The position numbers and the translations under genes are program-made. Source: Formosa haliotis (lineage in GTDB: Bacteria > Bacteroidota > Bacteroidia > Flavobacteriales > Flavobacteriaceae). Taken from it: a DNA stretch of 64,000 bases. Below, in pieces: positions 27,801-35,970 of the stretch (position 1 is the stretch's first letter; the number at the start of each line of letters is the position of its first letter). The stretch spans positions 806,001 to 870,000 of the forward strand of contig NZ_BDEL01000001.1 in assembly GCF_001685485.1 (NCBI RefSeq), written 5' to 3'. Under the pieces are notes generated by a model that was not told the origin of the DNA, did no database searches, and worked only from the letters and a program-made list of their open reading frames with translations.

Positions 27801-29109
27801 CTAGTTTTTGTATTCCAAACTCTTTTAGTTTTTCTTCATTATCAAAAGTGAACAATACGTGCCAAATATCTTCAATTGTATAATCTTTATTTAGTTTCTT
27901 TTTGGGCTGTGCTTGACGCTCAAAAGAAGCTTTCCAACTATAATTTTCTTTCCAATTTTCGCCTAAAATATCCTCTAGCTTTTTTAGTAGTTTAGCCGAT
28001 AAAACTTTTGTATCTGGCCTTTCACTAAATTTGGAATGTATTTTTGCCCCATCTCTATTAATTCTATCCAGAACGGTTTTCAATTTAAAATCGTTACCGC
28101 TTTTTAAAAACAACGGATATATTTTTTTCTGAAGATAATTCTCTAAATCTTCCCCCTGTGGAGCTTCAATTTTAAGATTATTAATAAATACCCATGTTCT
28201 ATATTCCTCATAAAACGGATGACTTATTGGCACTCGACGTTTATTCTTCTCGTAAGTACATAACCCCACCAAACCTTTTTGAGTTCGTAAGGGGCGTTGC
28301 CAGATAATCGCTTTATATAATTTTTTATAATCGTCCTCGTTTAAACTTTGTACGCGACAAATTTCTTTTAATTCATTTTCGTAATCTTTACGTAAATTAT
28401 AACGTTGACGAATTCTTATTTTTTCATAATTAGAGGATTTATCCTTTTGATAATAGTAAAGCGCGGCCCCTAAACTTATATGTTTTTCTATATAATCTGC
28501 TATTTCATCTCTACCTTTTGTCGCTCCATCTTTTGAACCTTGAAGCATAGTTTTCGCTTCCTCTTCATCGCGGCCTTTAAACCCTCTTCTCTGTACTAAT
28601 TGATAAAAAACACGGCCTAAAATTTCAGGATTATTCTGAAACACCTTTTTATTCTTCTCTTCTTCACTTATAGCTTTCGCCCTAAATAAATAGTAACTTT
28701 CATGTTTATCACCTCCCAATAAATTAAAATCAGGTTTACCATCGCCATTAAAATCAAACCTAAGCCAATTAATAAATCTTTCCGTTTGCGGATATTTACG
28801 TTTATCCTTTTTTGAATATTTTCGCCATTGGTCCAACTCCTCAATACTTAAAGGACACATGCCTTTATTAATTAAAAATTCAAGCACCTCCCATTTTCTA
28901 TACTTTTCAGCTTGATAATTTCTTCGTTTTCCCCTACTTTCTGTACGCTTTTTAACTTTAGGAAATTCTACACCTTTTTCTTCACCAACACCTTTGTCGA
29001 AAATTAAAACGCCATTTTTAATAATTTGATTTTCGGATGCTGATACATCTCTTATCGCCCACCCGATTGAATTTGTCCCAAGGTCGATTCCTAAAGTTAA
29101 GTTATTCAT
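24808..29109 (-). CDS. cas9: Cas9, large type II-C form of Bacteroidota
   Basis: A 1433-aa RNA-guided nuclease. RuvC-I is LGIDLGTNSIGWAI with Asp9; an Arg-rich bridge helix (KKRTESRGKRRNYQAEKYRKW) follows at about 54-74; RuvC-II has Glu726 (VVVEIARELN); the HNH domain has the Cys pair region RKCLYTGE and DIEHTIP with His812; RuvC-III has HSHHAMDGA with Asp1015. All catalytic residues are present. The length exceeds the roughly 1000-1100 aa of Neisseria or Campylobacter II-C enzymes but fits the longer Bacteroidota branch. The PAM cannot be read from sequence. The promoter lies about 70-100 bp upstream and contains the match to the tracr leader. The frame is intact despite many A/T runs. Confidence 0.97.
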   Translation of the reverse strand: MNNLTLGIDLGTNSIGWAIRDVSASENQIIKNGVLIFDKGVGEEKGVEFPKVKKRTESRGKRRNYQAEKYRKWEVLEFLINKGMCPLSIEELDQWRKYSKKDKRKYPQTERFINWLRFDFNGDGKPDFNLLGGDKHESYYLFRAKAISEEEKNKKVFQNNPEILGRVFYQLVQRRGFKGRDEEEAKTMLQGSKDGATKGRDEIADYIEKHISLGAALYYYQKDKSSNYEKIRIRQRYNLRKDYENELKEICRVQSLNEDDYKKLYKAIIWQRPLRTQKGLVGLCTYEKNKRRVPISHPFYEEYRTWVFINNLKIEAPQGEDLENYLQKKIYPLFLKSGNDFKLKTVLDRINRDGAKIHSKFSERPDTKVLSAKLLKKLEDILGENWKENYSWKASFERQAQPKKKLNKDYTIEDIWHVLFTFDNEEKLKEFGIQKLGLSEEQAEKFSKIRLQQGYATLSLSAIKKILPYLQKGFIYSKAVYMANLQKVLGTHEVSENFINHFAHEIDRIYEHASTVKQLNNVLNSLFRAELVAEGDYHLSENEDLDVSDLDSIQQKIIENLGKKTWKETDDITQKKYLDYVKKHFKEFLQKPLQAKKGGFMEQPRIHDQIFTYLQEHYPEQVPNGNIKFLWHPSEQEKYPNASDYQEVSLKNKTIYIKETELDRFLHKYPEAETEGISLKLLGDPEPISKGFKNPMALKSLHKLKQLLNFLLQTNQIDAHTRVVVEIARELNNANYRKALEKWQNERERENESFKKRIEEINKECSTSFDVNDKSLLRKIRLWEEQDRKCLYTGETINMCDVLNGEHYDIEHTIPASISFDSELKNLSLANKDFNNLIKGKRFPSQLNNYKEASTFNGKSIEPVIKNIESIFGKRTFYKKKIKRGKVEKEIVVEKWAKIADLEKQLDGLKNLSYIDNKDAKDYKIQQRHLLKFKLDYLKQKLQTFTIEEYKASWKNSQLRDTQIMTKYAVPYLRTVFNRVEVQKGAVVDIFKEVFNVKFLDDKKDRMKHSHHAMDGAILTLIPKPEHRDRIVKEYQLKKEENFRYIHHEQPIDWEDFKPYYIKQIEEESLINNLTEPRTLSQTFKKVRKRGEVDYIKYKDEKGKWQYKLDERYNKITKWAKGDSIRGQLHGESLYGAIKQAKRNEDNTIVFDEEKNMVLEDEIKLVVRKPLVYAKDAASPGFKNLADVEKVIVDKALFQMIAKQVEEAGSFKDALEKGIYMLDKKGEKVNKIRHIRCFERLKHTTAVSPHTHDFASDKEYKQTTYAQNGENVFCLFYKGKIKGKEERAINIIGIYDLAKMKDSIKEEKDFFEIPHFNSIQKKKYQLPLYTVLKSGQKAVFYKESLEELKELSDKELSERLYKMYIFENDGRIRLKHHLISGSTTDIKKEYKESSSMNFAEYTPLLRITANGWNFAIEEKDFEMNLDGSITWKF

Positions 29110-29174
29110 AATGCGTGTTTTGTTTTTTTAAATATCTGAAGATTTATGCTTCAAATCTTATCTTCAAGATTGTT

Positions 29175-29217
29175 ATCATTCAAATTTAATTAAAAAAAGG
29201 TTCTATACAACTTGTAT
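29175..29217 (-). promoter_or_regulatory. cas9 promoter with 11-nt match to the tracr leader
   Basis: On the minus strand TTG (29210-29208) and TAAATTTG (29188-29181) are 19 nt apart, a full match to the Flavobacterium promoter TTG-N17-23-TAnnTTTG, about 70-100 bp ahead of the cas9 ATG. The -33 TTG lies inside ACAAGTTGTAT (29215-29205), which is identical to 29361-29371 on the plus strand. The same place is a 13-bp palindrome, ATACAACTTGTAT (29205-29217). Downstream of the match, on the same strand, is AGAACCTT, where a PAM would have to be. Confidence 0.65.
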
Positions 29218-29256
29218 ATTTGAAAATAAAAGCTTTCTTTGCTTATAGAGAGAAAG

Positions 29257-29274
29257 TTATTTGTGCACAAATAA
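29257..29274. promoter_or_regulatory. 18-bp perfect palindrome between cas9 and tracrRNA
   Basis: TTATTTGTGCACAAATAA reads the same on both strands. It lies between the divergent cas9 and tracrRNA promoters, upstream of both, where an activator or repressor dimer could act. A second, looser repeat (CTTTCT 29233-29238 with AGAAAG 29251-29256) lies beside it. Confidence 0.4.
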
Positions 29275-29340
29275 TTGAATTTGGTGGTCCAAACCCATTT
29301 TCTGATCTTTAATAGATTTATCTCTTTTTATACTTTTGTA

Positions 29341-29478
29341 CAGGTTTAAATTGAACCTGCACAAGTTGTATGTTGTGAATTGCTTTATTTTTTCTATATT
29401 TACTAACTGAAAGCAATTCATAATAAGGCTATAAGCCGAAGAAAAATCTTAAATCCTGCGTACCCCGTGGGATTTTCA
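29341..29478 (+). ncRNA. tracrRNA locus with a long form resembling a natural single-guide RNA
   Basis: The anti-repeat CTGAAAGCAATTCATAAT (29407-29424) is complementary to the first 18 nt of the CRISPR repeat with two G-U pairs. It is followed by the nexus hairpin GGCT-ATA-AGCC (about 29427-29437) and a terminator-like hairpin AAATCC/GGATTT (29451-29475) with T-rich end. Upstream lies a degenerate repeat, GTTGTGAATTGCTTT (29372-29386), able to fold back on the anti-repeat (15 bp). Two promoter candidates are visible: TACTTTTG at 29331-29338 for a long form, and TTG (29373-29375)-N19-TATATTTA (29395-29402) for a short form starting near the anti-repeat. The long form would carry a 5' hairpin (29341-29359) and then a short guide. 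Confidence 0.85.
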
Positions 29479-29556
29479 AATTTAACCACTTAATTTCCAG
29501 TGTTTTTCATTTTTCATCTTATTTGATTTAACCCTATTTTCCATATATATTTCTCT

Positions 29557-30284
29557 TTAAACTTCTGTACTATTAATTCCAATTTTCCCATAGGTATATT
29601 TCGTAGTCCCATGGGATAAGGATTCTTTAAATTTAAAATTGTATATACCTGCAGTATAATGTTTAATAGATTTAGTACCACTCAATGGAATAGTCTGATA
29701 TCCTTGTCCATTTCCAAAATCTGCTTGAAGACTTGTGATAGTTGTACTGGAAGACTGCATAGTAAAGTCACTACCTGTTACAAAGGTTACAGAAGTACTA
29801 TTGCTATTTTCTTTTAATGGACTTAATACTAAAGCAGTCTTTTTTAAATATGGACTTCTTGATCTACCGCTTACATCTACAAATAAACTATCGCTGCCTG
29901 AAAGATCAAATAAATTTTCAACCAAAGCATTTTCATCAATTATTTCATATTCAGTGTTAATTATACCAATCGCAATTTTATTTTGAAGAAATTATTCTTT
30001 TACATCATTTTGAAGATCTGATAATTCTTGCCATCTATTTAAATAATCAGAAATTTGTAGTTCAGCATAAGCCTATAAAAATGATGTACACTGGAATTGT
30101 CGGTCGAAGTTTGATTAAATGATGGTAAATCAGACATATTAAATACCCTATCATAAAGAATATCCGTTGTTACATAAGATTTGTTTAATAACTGAAATTT
30201 GTCATCAATATAATCAGTATAAGTCTGACTATAAATCAATACTGGAAACACATGCATTAGCAATAAAAGTAATCTTTTTCTCAT
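29557..30284 (-). pseudogene. Secreted protein of unknown function, broken
   Basis: Start at 30284 gives a signal peptide (MRKRLLLLLMHVFPVLIYSQ). The frame then breaks near 30071-30074 (one base missing in GCCT on the plus strand); the continuation reads AYAELQISDYLNRWQELSDLQ and meets TAA at 29992-29994, where CAA would give EQFLQNK. Behind that it runs open to 29557 with beta-rich text (SVTFVTGSDFTMQSSSTTI, IPLSGTKSIKHYTAGIYNF). So one frameshift and one stop must be mended for a protein of about 242 aa. I do not recognise the family; it resembles N-terminal parts of exported Bacteroidota proteins and may itself be truncated at the 3' end. Two defects of different type make real decay more likely here. 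Confidence 0.5.
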
Positions 30285-30437
30285 GGTAAATAAGGATTAG
30301 AATTATGGTTATAAATTAATTGCAGATATAAGGGGAATCAAATATAAAATGGTAAGTAAGTAAACATTAAAATTTATGACATAAAAATTTTAGATTATTA
30401 ATGAAATGACCTAGCCTTATAATTTATAAGGCAGTTT

Positions 30438-30973
30438 TTATTCAGATTCAGCATTCAAAGTAACCAAATTAATATTCAATTTACCTGAGCTTAATAAGAT
30501 GTATTTAACCGGATCATTTAAATCCTGTAGTTTAAGATTATCAAATGTTAATTGAATTTGTTTCTTTTCATTCAATTCCAATACTTTTATTTTACCAGAA
30601 AATGGGTGGATTGAGTTATTTCAGTAGCCAAATCAACAACCATTTTATTCCCATCTTCCTCATAAAGATCTTTATTTCCATCACTTAAACTTAAATCATA
30701 AGTACCTGTATGAGTAACGTCTTTTAAGTATAATTTTATTTGAGATTTTGAATTTTGAATTTTGAAAGTTAAAAATCCAATCATTTTCACTTGTAAAGAC
30801 ACTAATACCCTTTTAATCACTGGCAATGAACCGTGATCCTTAGGCAAAAACACATCATCATTAATCCTACAGGAAAAAGTATTTTCAGTAGTAATTGGTG
30901 GAATGGTCTCATCACTGAAACAACCTATCGTAATGGTAATAAAGGCAATAATTAAGTAGGAGAAAATTTTCAT
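30438..30973 (-). pseudogene. Lipoprotein of unknown function with one frameshift
   Basis: Starts MKIFSYLIIAFITITIGCFSDE, a lipoprotein signal with Cys18. The mature part holds FSCRINDDVFLPKDHG, typical of Bacteroidota lipoproteins that begin with a small beta domain (DUF6252-like proteins look similar, but I cannot confirm). The frame ends early at 30587; adding one base in the run ACCC of the coding strand (near 30603-30606) restores STPFSGKIKVLELNEKKQ and continues to TAA at 30438-30440 for about 178 aa. No partner is evident. The single-base loss is of the same kind as in the other broken genes of this window. Confidence 0.55.
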
Positions 30974-31103
30974 AGCTTTTTAAGTTTCCAATTGTAATAC
31001 TCTAAAAATATATAAGTTAAAGAAATAAAAAAATGGTAATTTCTATTTTATTTGTATTTATCAATCTTAAACACACATAATTTTGTATAAAGGAAAAAAG
31101 CCA

Positions 31104-31132
31104 GAGGGTAACACGCTAAAGCGATTTTACGG
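31104..31132 (+). other. Second oriT-like sequence
   Basis: GAGGGTAACACGCT (31104-31117) is identical, in opposite orientation, to 21178-21191 of the candidate oriT, and the following bases (GCGAT.TTACGG) also correspond. The hairpin partner sequences are not conserved. It may be a remnant oriT of another element. It sits in the 30974-31687 gap, in which I see no gene; the gap also holds an inverted repeat TTTTTCACG (31189-31197)/CGTGAAAAA (31238-31246). Confidence 0.45.
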
Positions 31133-31687
31133 TTTCAATCCCCCTATTTACAAGGCTTTTCAGGCCTCTTTGGAAATATCTAGATTTATTTTTCACGGAA
31201 AAACGGTCTTAGCACTTTAAAACCAAGCCTTTTATTCGTGAAAAACCTAAATAGGGTTCCTTTTAATTATAAAAAACTTAATATTTAAAGTTCTTAGAGA
31301 CTAACCTATAAGCATAAAAATAATATATTCCTTTCTTAAAATAAAATTTAAGATTTGTTTTCGTTTTAGTACAAAACCCATTTCCTTTCAATCAAAATTT
31401 AATAAATCAAGAGATTTTTTGATTGCCCATAATATATGAAAGTCATCCCCAGCACTTGATAAATCTGAACCTGATATTTTTTTAATTTGGTTCCTTCAAT
31501 TAAAAAATAAATTTTAAATTATCGATAGAAATTCAATTTTAAAATCACTTAAATCCTAACTTTATTGAGTTAAAATGTAACCTATCCCGTAATTAAACTT
31601 CCTCTCCTTAGCCATATCGAAAGCTAATTTATACAATTCTCTTTAATTTGAATCCTTTGAATAAGAACAGCAGTAATTAAATAAAAT

Positions 31688-34029
31688 TTAGGACAAATCA
31701 TCAAATAAATTTGACTCATAACTGCCTGCTATAACAGAATAAGGATAATGATTATAATTAAGGTCATATCCAATAACCAATACTCCTCTACTATTCTCAT
31801 CTTCTAAGCCTTCTGCGATTATATCATTTATTAAATTATTTCGAGTTACTTTATCAATGTCCTTATAAGGAAATCCAGCAAGTGTATAACGTCTTCTTTC
31901 AACTCCAACCTTCATTAACATGTAATTATATTTCTTTTCAACCTTTCCATCAAGGATTCTTTTTTTCAGAATTTTCAAGTTTCTTTCATATTCCTTTTGG
32001 TCTTGTTCTGGTAAGTTCAAAAGAATAAAAGAATTAATTAGCCAATTTTTAGTTCTTAATTCTATTTTATCTAATAAGTCTTGCCAATATTTAGTCTTTT
32101 TAAGAATAGGTTTTTTAACTTCTACTCCTCTATGTTTACCAATCATGTATGGGTCTAGCTCTTTGGATTTAAGGGTAAAATCAAAATGAGTTGTATCATT
32201 GTATTCCACTTCTCCAATATTAAAACCATTATCTAAGTAAAAGGCAAATAAATCTATTTCATCTCCATTAAATTCAACATGTGCTTCAAACTCTCTTCTT
32301 CTTGACAAATAATGAATTTTCTCAGACTGTGACGATAATATTTCAAAAATAACCTCCAAATCAGTATAACTTATTGAAGGAGCTAATTCTTCTAGTTTAT
32401 TACTGACAACATTTGCTTTTATTAACTTTTTTAAATTGCATCCAATATTGCCTAAATGTGACAATGTTACTCCTAATGGAACAAAGTATTTAATTTTTGA
32501 AGAATCAACTTTATTTTTAACTTCTGATGATTTAGTTGTAAATAAGTGTTCTTTTGGATTGTTCTTTAAAAAATTTTGAAATCTAATAGCTTGCTCAGAT
32601 GGTGAAATCACCAAATCTTTCATTGTTCTGAATAACCTATCGGGAGCACCTCTCTTAGCTGAAGATGAAATTGCTCCAGATTTACACTCTACTATAATTG
32701 CAAATTCTTCAATTAATACAATTAAATCGTTTTCATAATCTTTCTTATCCATTGGACAATACCATTTACTACCTGAAAGCACTCTTGCGTTAGGGAAGGA
32801 GCTTTTAAACAATAGCTCAACCTTTTCTTCAAGATACTTACCTTTCTTTTCTAAATAAATGTTTTTTAATTTAACATCAGTCCAGATTAAGCTTTCTAAA
32901 AGACTTACTCCTAGATGGTCAAACATATGCGGTATTGAAGAAAAGTATCCGTCCTCAGTTTTAATGAAAGGCTTAGAATGAATAGGATTATCAAGAAACA
33001 CAAAGTCCTTATTAATTTCAGACAATTCTCCAAAGGACAGACTTAAATTCTCTAGCATATATTCAATATCAACTTTATTATATTTCCCTTCAAAATGATT
33101 AAAGATTTCTTCAATGTTCAGGGTAAATATATCAGACAAGAATAAATCAGAATGTTCTAAAAGAAAGACTTTTAGTGCTTTTAGATTCTTTACTATCTTT
33201 TCCCTAAATTGTTCTCTTTGCTTTTCCCCCTGTTTCTCTACTGAATCAAAACTTTTCTCATAGGTATTAAAAACATCATTATAGTTTTTCTGTTGTATAA
33301 AAAGACGTGTATTATTTCTATGAGCATTGAACTTATTCTCTATTAAGTTAACCAACCCAGAAAAAACTTCAATGAAATCACTTGAATTAAATCCAATAAC
33401 TCTTTTAAAATCCTCAGAAATAAGAAAAGCAAGTTCTTGATTAATTGTTTTCATTTGACCTACATAAGCCCAATTTCTAACAGCTAAAGTATGTAGCATC
33501 ATATCGGCTCTAAGTATAAATTCATTTAACCCATTTTCATTTTGTTCTATATTTTTTATGAGTTTATAATACCCAATGCTTTGATTTTGATTGAGGTTTT
33601 GAACTAAAGATTTGAAGTCTTCAACTTTTTCATGTAATGGTTTAGCCGAAATAGTTCTTTCAGCCATTAAAGAAAAAGCCTGTAAAATTTCTACATAGAA
33701 TTGAGGAAATTCCAAATATCCTTTTATTGCTTCCTCATCTATCCCCTCTTCACTGGATGTAAAATAATAGGCGCAAAATGAACATAAGTATAGAGGATCA
33801 TATTCTTTAAAATAATTAAGCAGTTCAACATATTCATTTTCAAACCTTTTATTGGCTTCTGCTCCAAGTTCTAAAAAAACACCCAACCTTTCTTCAAATG
33901 ATAAATCTTGACCAAAAGAAGGGCTTTCAAACCTAATAAAATCTTGTTTAACAACTTCATAAGGTTTATAGCTTTTCTTTCTAGGATTTTTAGTCTTCTT
34001 TTTTTCTTTCGTTTTCTACTTAAAGGCAT
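31688..34029 (-). CDS. Large protein with PD-(D/E)XK-like nuclease domain, start region broken by one base loss
   Basis: The long frame covers 732 codons up to about 33886. Upstream it stays in frame with SYKPYEVVKQDFIRFES to a poly-Lys stretch; an ATG at 34029 (MPLSRKRKK) joins it if the T run at 33999-34005 is one base longer, giving about 780 aa. Residues about 370-440 of the long part show YENDLIVLIEEFAIIVECKSG, the END...ECK pattern of a PD-(D/E)XK nuclease fold. The first third is helical with a coiled coil; the end (YRRYTLAGFPYKDIDK) is unplaced. No family name is safe. It lies alone between the oriT-like site and the integrase, a common place for single-gene defence cargo. Confidence 0.65.
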
Positions 34030-34165
34030 TTATATAAAATTATGGCTAACTAAAACACTACCTCAAATGTAAAAAATATCATTATTAAATAATATCTTAC
34101 CTAAAATTTAACTATCCTCATTTGTCCAACAAAGGTGGCTCTCTAATTCCAAATTTTACAACTAT

Positions 34166-35452
34166 TTAAACAATTCGTAGGGGAACAGGTTCAAACGATG
34201 ACTTTTTAATTTTATTTTTTTTCTCATTTTCTATTAATACCTGCTTCAACCTCCCCATATCCTTACTTATTTTTTTCTCCACTACCCTAGCATATTTTTG
34301 AGTAGTAGAAAGTTTGGTATGTCCCAATAATTTTGAAACCGTCTCCAATGGCACATCGTTGAGCAAAGTAATGGTAGTTGCAAAAGTATGTCTTGCAACA
34401 TGAAAAGTCAGATGTTTGGAAATACCTGCTATCTTAGCTAGAATTTTAATATTATCATTGACTTTTTGATTAGAAATGATAGGAAACAGCCTAAACCCAT
34501 TATTTTGATTACCATAACAACTATATCTATATAATATTTCCAAGGCCTGTGGCAAAAGCGGCACTCGAACAGGTGTCTTTGTTTTTTGTCGTTTTACATT
34601 AATCCATAAAGCGCCATCAATTCCTTCCACTATATCATTATTTCTCAACTGTTTAACTTCTACATAAGATAGTCCTGTATAGCAAGAAAATACAAAAAAG
34701 TCCCTTATCTGTTTTAAAAGTACAGAAGGTAAACTAACACTTTTTAACCTTTCTAATTCCCAAGACTCTAAAAACACACTATCGTAATCCTCATACTTAA
34801 AAGCGTAAAAACTAAAAGGACTGCACTTATAACCACCAAACTTCATGGCAATATTAATAAGCTTCTTTAAGCGTTCCATATGCTTCATCACCCCATTGTT
34901 ATTTAGAGACTGTGATGCTCTTAGCGGTTTACAGGTCCGAAGAAAATCCTCAAATTTAATTACAAACAGGTAATCAATAAAGGGCAATTGGATATCAGAA
35001 CCACCATACTTTTGCTTTATAAAACGTTTTAAATATTTTTCTGTTGCAGTATAGTTCTTTAAAGTCCCTGGAGTCAATTTCTTCGATTCCACTGTTCTAT
35101 GGTATTCAAGGATATCATCTAGGGTTTCCATAACCTTATCCTTACCAAGATAGCGTTTCTTAATTCTTTGGGAACTTATTGGAACACCTTCGGAACACAA
35201 TTGTTTATGACATTCCAATAAATCGGTATAAATCCCATCCAAAAAGTCATTAATAGATTTAGCGTCCTTTAATCTAGGCTTTACCCTAAAGGATTGGTAA
35301 CACCAATTGGATTCCAATGTAGTACGTTGTACACTAATATCAGCACCAATACCATTTACTAAAATACGCGCATAAATAGGAATTTGACCATTGCTTTTAA
35401 TTGATCTTTTTTTCAGCCAAAAGTTTACACTGAATGATTTTGTAGTTTTCAT
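34166..35452 (-). CDS. Tyrosine recombinase/integrase of CTnDOT-like type
   Basis: A 428-aa site-specific integrase. The N-terminus (FSVNFWLKKRSIKSNGQIPIYARI) is the arm-binding domain of Bacteroidota integrases; SAM-like core-binding follows (about 105-205); the catalytic domain has LTFHVARHTFAT (His-x-x-Arg), LLGHTKLSTTQKYARV (His and the Tyr nucleophile). The first catalytic Arg position reads CYTGLSYVEV, i.e. Ser instead of Arg, as known for IntDOT. It is transcribed away from tRNA-Pro, whose 3' end is about 220 bp from the integrase start. It probably integrates the island that holds the mobilization and CRISPR genes. Intact. Confidence 0.93.
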   Translation of the reverse strand: MKTTKSFSVNFWLKKRSIKSNGQIPIYARILVNGIGADISVQRTTLESNWCYQSFRVKPRLKDAKSINDFLDGIYTDLLECHKQLCSEGVPISSQRIKKRYLGKDKVMETLDDILEYHRTVESKKLTPGTLKNYTATEKYLKRFIKQKYGGSDIQLPFIDYLFVIKFEDFLRTCKPLRASQSLNNNGVMKHMERLKKLINIAMKFGGYKCSPFSFYAFKYEDYDSVFLESWELERLKSVSLPSVLLKQIRDFFVFSCYTGLSYVEVKQLRNNDIVEGIDGALWINVKRQKTKTPVRVPLLPQALEILYRYSCYGNQNNGFRLFPIISNQKVNDNIKILAKIAGISKHLTFHVARHTFATTITLLNDVPLETVSKLLGHTKLSTTQKYARVVEKKISKDMGRLKQVLIENEKKNKIKKSSFEPVPLRIV

Positions 35453-35456
35453 TACA

Positions 35457-35489
35457 TTTCACTTTAATTAGACATATTTTAAAGTGAAA
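35457..35489 (-). promoter_or_regulatory. Inverted repeat at the integrase promoter
   Basis: TTTCACTTTAA (35457-35467) and its perfect complement (35479-35489) with an 11-nt spacer, directly ahead of the integrase ATG at 35452. Likely an operator or an integrase arm-binding site. Confidence 0.45.
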
Positions 35490-35575
35490 GTCAAATCTTA
35501 GAAAAGCCCTAAAGGACTCTATTATACGAAAGTACATCCTAAAAATAGGACACGCTATAGGACATATTAACCATT

Positions 35576-35601
35576 AGTTTCAATTGAAAACAATTGAAAC
35601 T
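35576..35601. repeat. Second inverted repeat between integrase and tRNA-Pro
   Basis: AGTTTCAATTG (35576-35586) and CAATTGAAACT (35591-35601) are perfect complements with a 4-nt loop. Its place between integrase and tRNA-Pro suggests a role at the attachment region (arm or core site) or as a terminator; no T run favours the latter. Confidence 0.4.
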
Positions 35602-35668
35602 AAAAAATATTAAATAACTGATAATCAATATATTTAATACTTTTTTAGTTTACAATATGTCAAAATTG

Positions 35669-35743
35669 TCGGGGTGGCAGGATTCGAACCTGCGACCTCC
35701 GCGTCCCAAACGCGGCGCGATAACCGGGCTACGCTACACCCCG
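35669..35743 (-). tRNA. tRNA-Pro (anticodon TGG)
   Basis: On the minus strand CGGGGTG at the 5' end pairs with CACCCCG at the 3' end; the anticodon loop CGTTTGGGACG shows TGG; GGTTCGAATCC forms the T-arm. CCA is not encoded. The 3' end faces the integrase, the classic arrangement for an integration target, but no second copy of this 3' end was seen in the window. Confidence 0.95.
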
Positions 35744-35794
35744 AAGATGTATTTTAAACTCTTTAATTCCCGATATTATATTAAAGACTAATTG

Positions 35795-35878
35795 CGGAGA
35801 GACAGGGACTCGAACCCTGGCGACAGTTACCCGTCGACAGATTAGCAATCTGCTCCATTACCACTCTGGCACCTCTCC
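35795..35878 (-). tRNA. tRNA-Ser (anticodon GCT)
   Basis: Minus-strand cloverleaf with acceptor GGAGAGG/TCTCTCC, anticodon loop GATTGCTAATC (GCT), a long variable arm (GTCGACGGGTAACTGTCGCC region) and T-arm GGGTTCGAGTCCC. CCA is not encoded. It is followed by tRNA-Pro 51 bp downstream. Confidence 0.95.
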
Positions 35879-35970
35879 TAAAAATTATGAACGTTGCAAT
35901 ATTTTTGCGGTTGCAAATTTAAGCTTTGTTATTAGATTTCACAACCTTTTTTAATCTTTTTTTATAAAAA

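Noticed and set aside
35669..35743. Second copy of the tRNA-Pro 3' end as the far attachment site
   Set aside because: I looked for the GGTTCGAATCC...CACCCCG segment elsewhere and saw none; the other border is outside the window or uses a different core.
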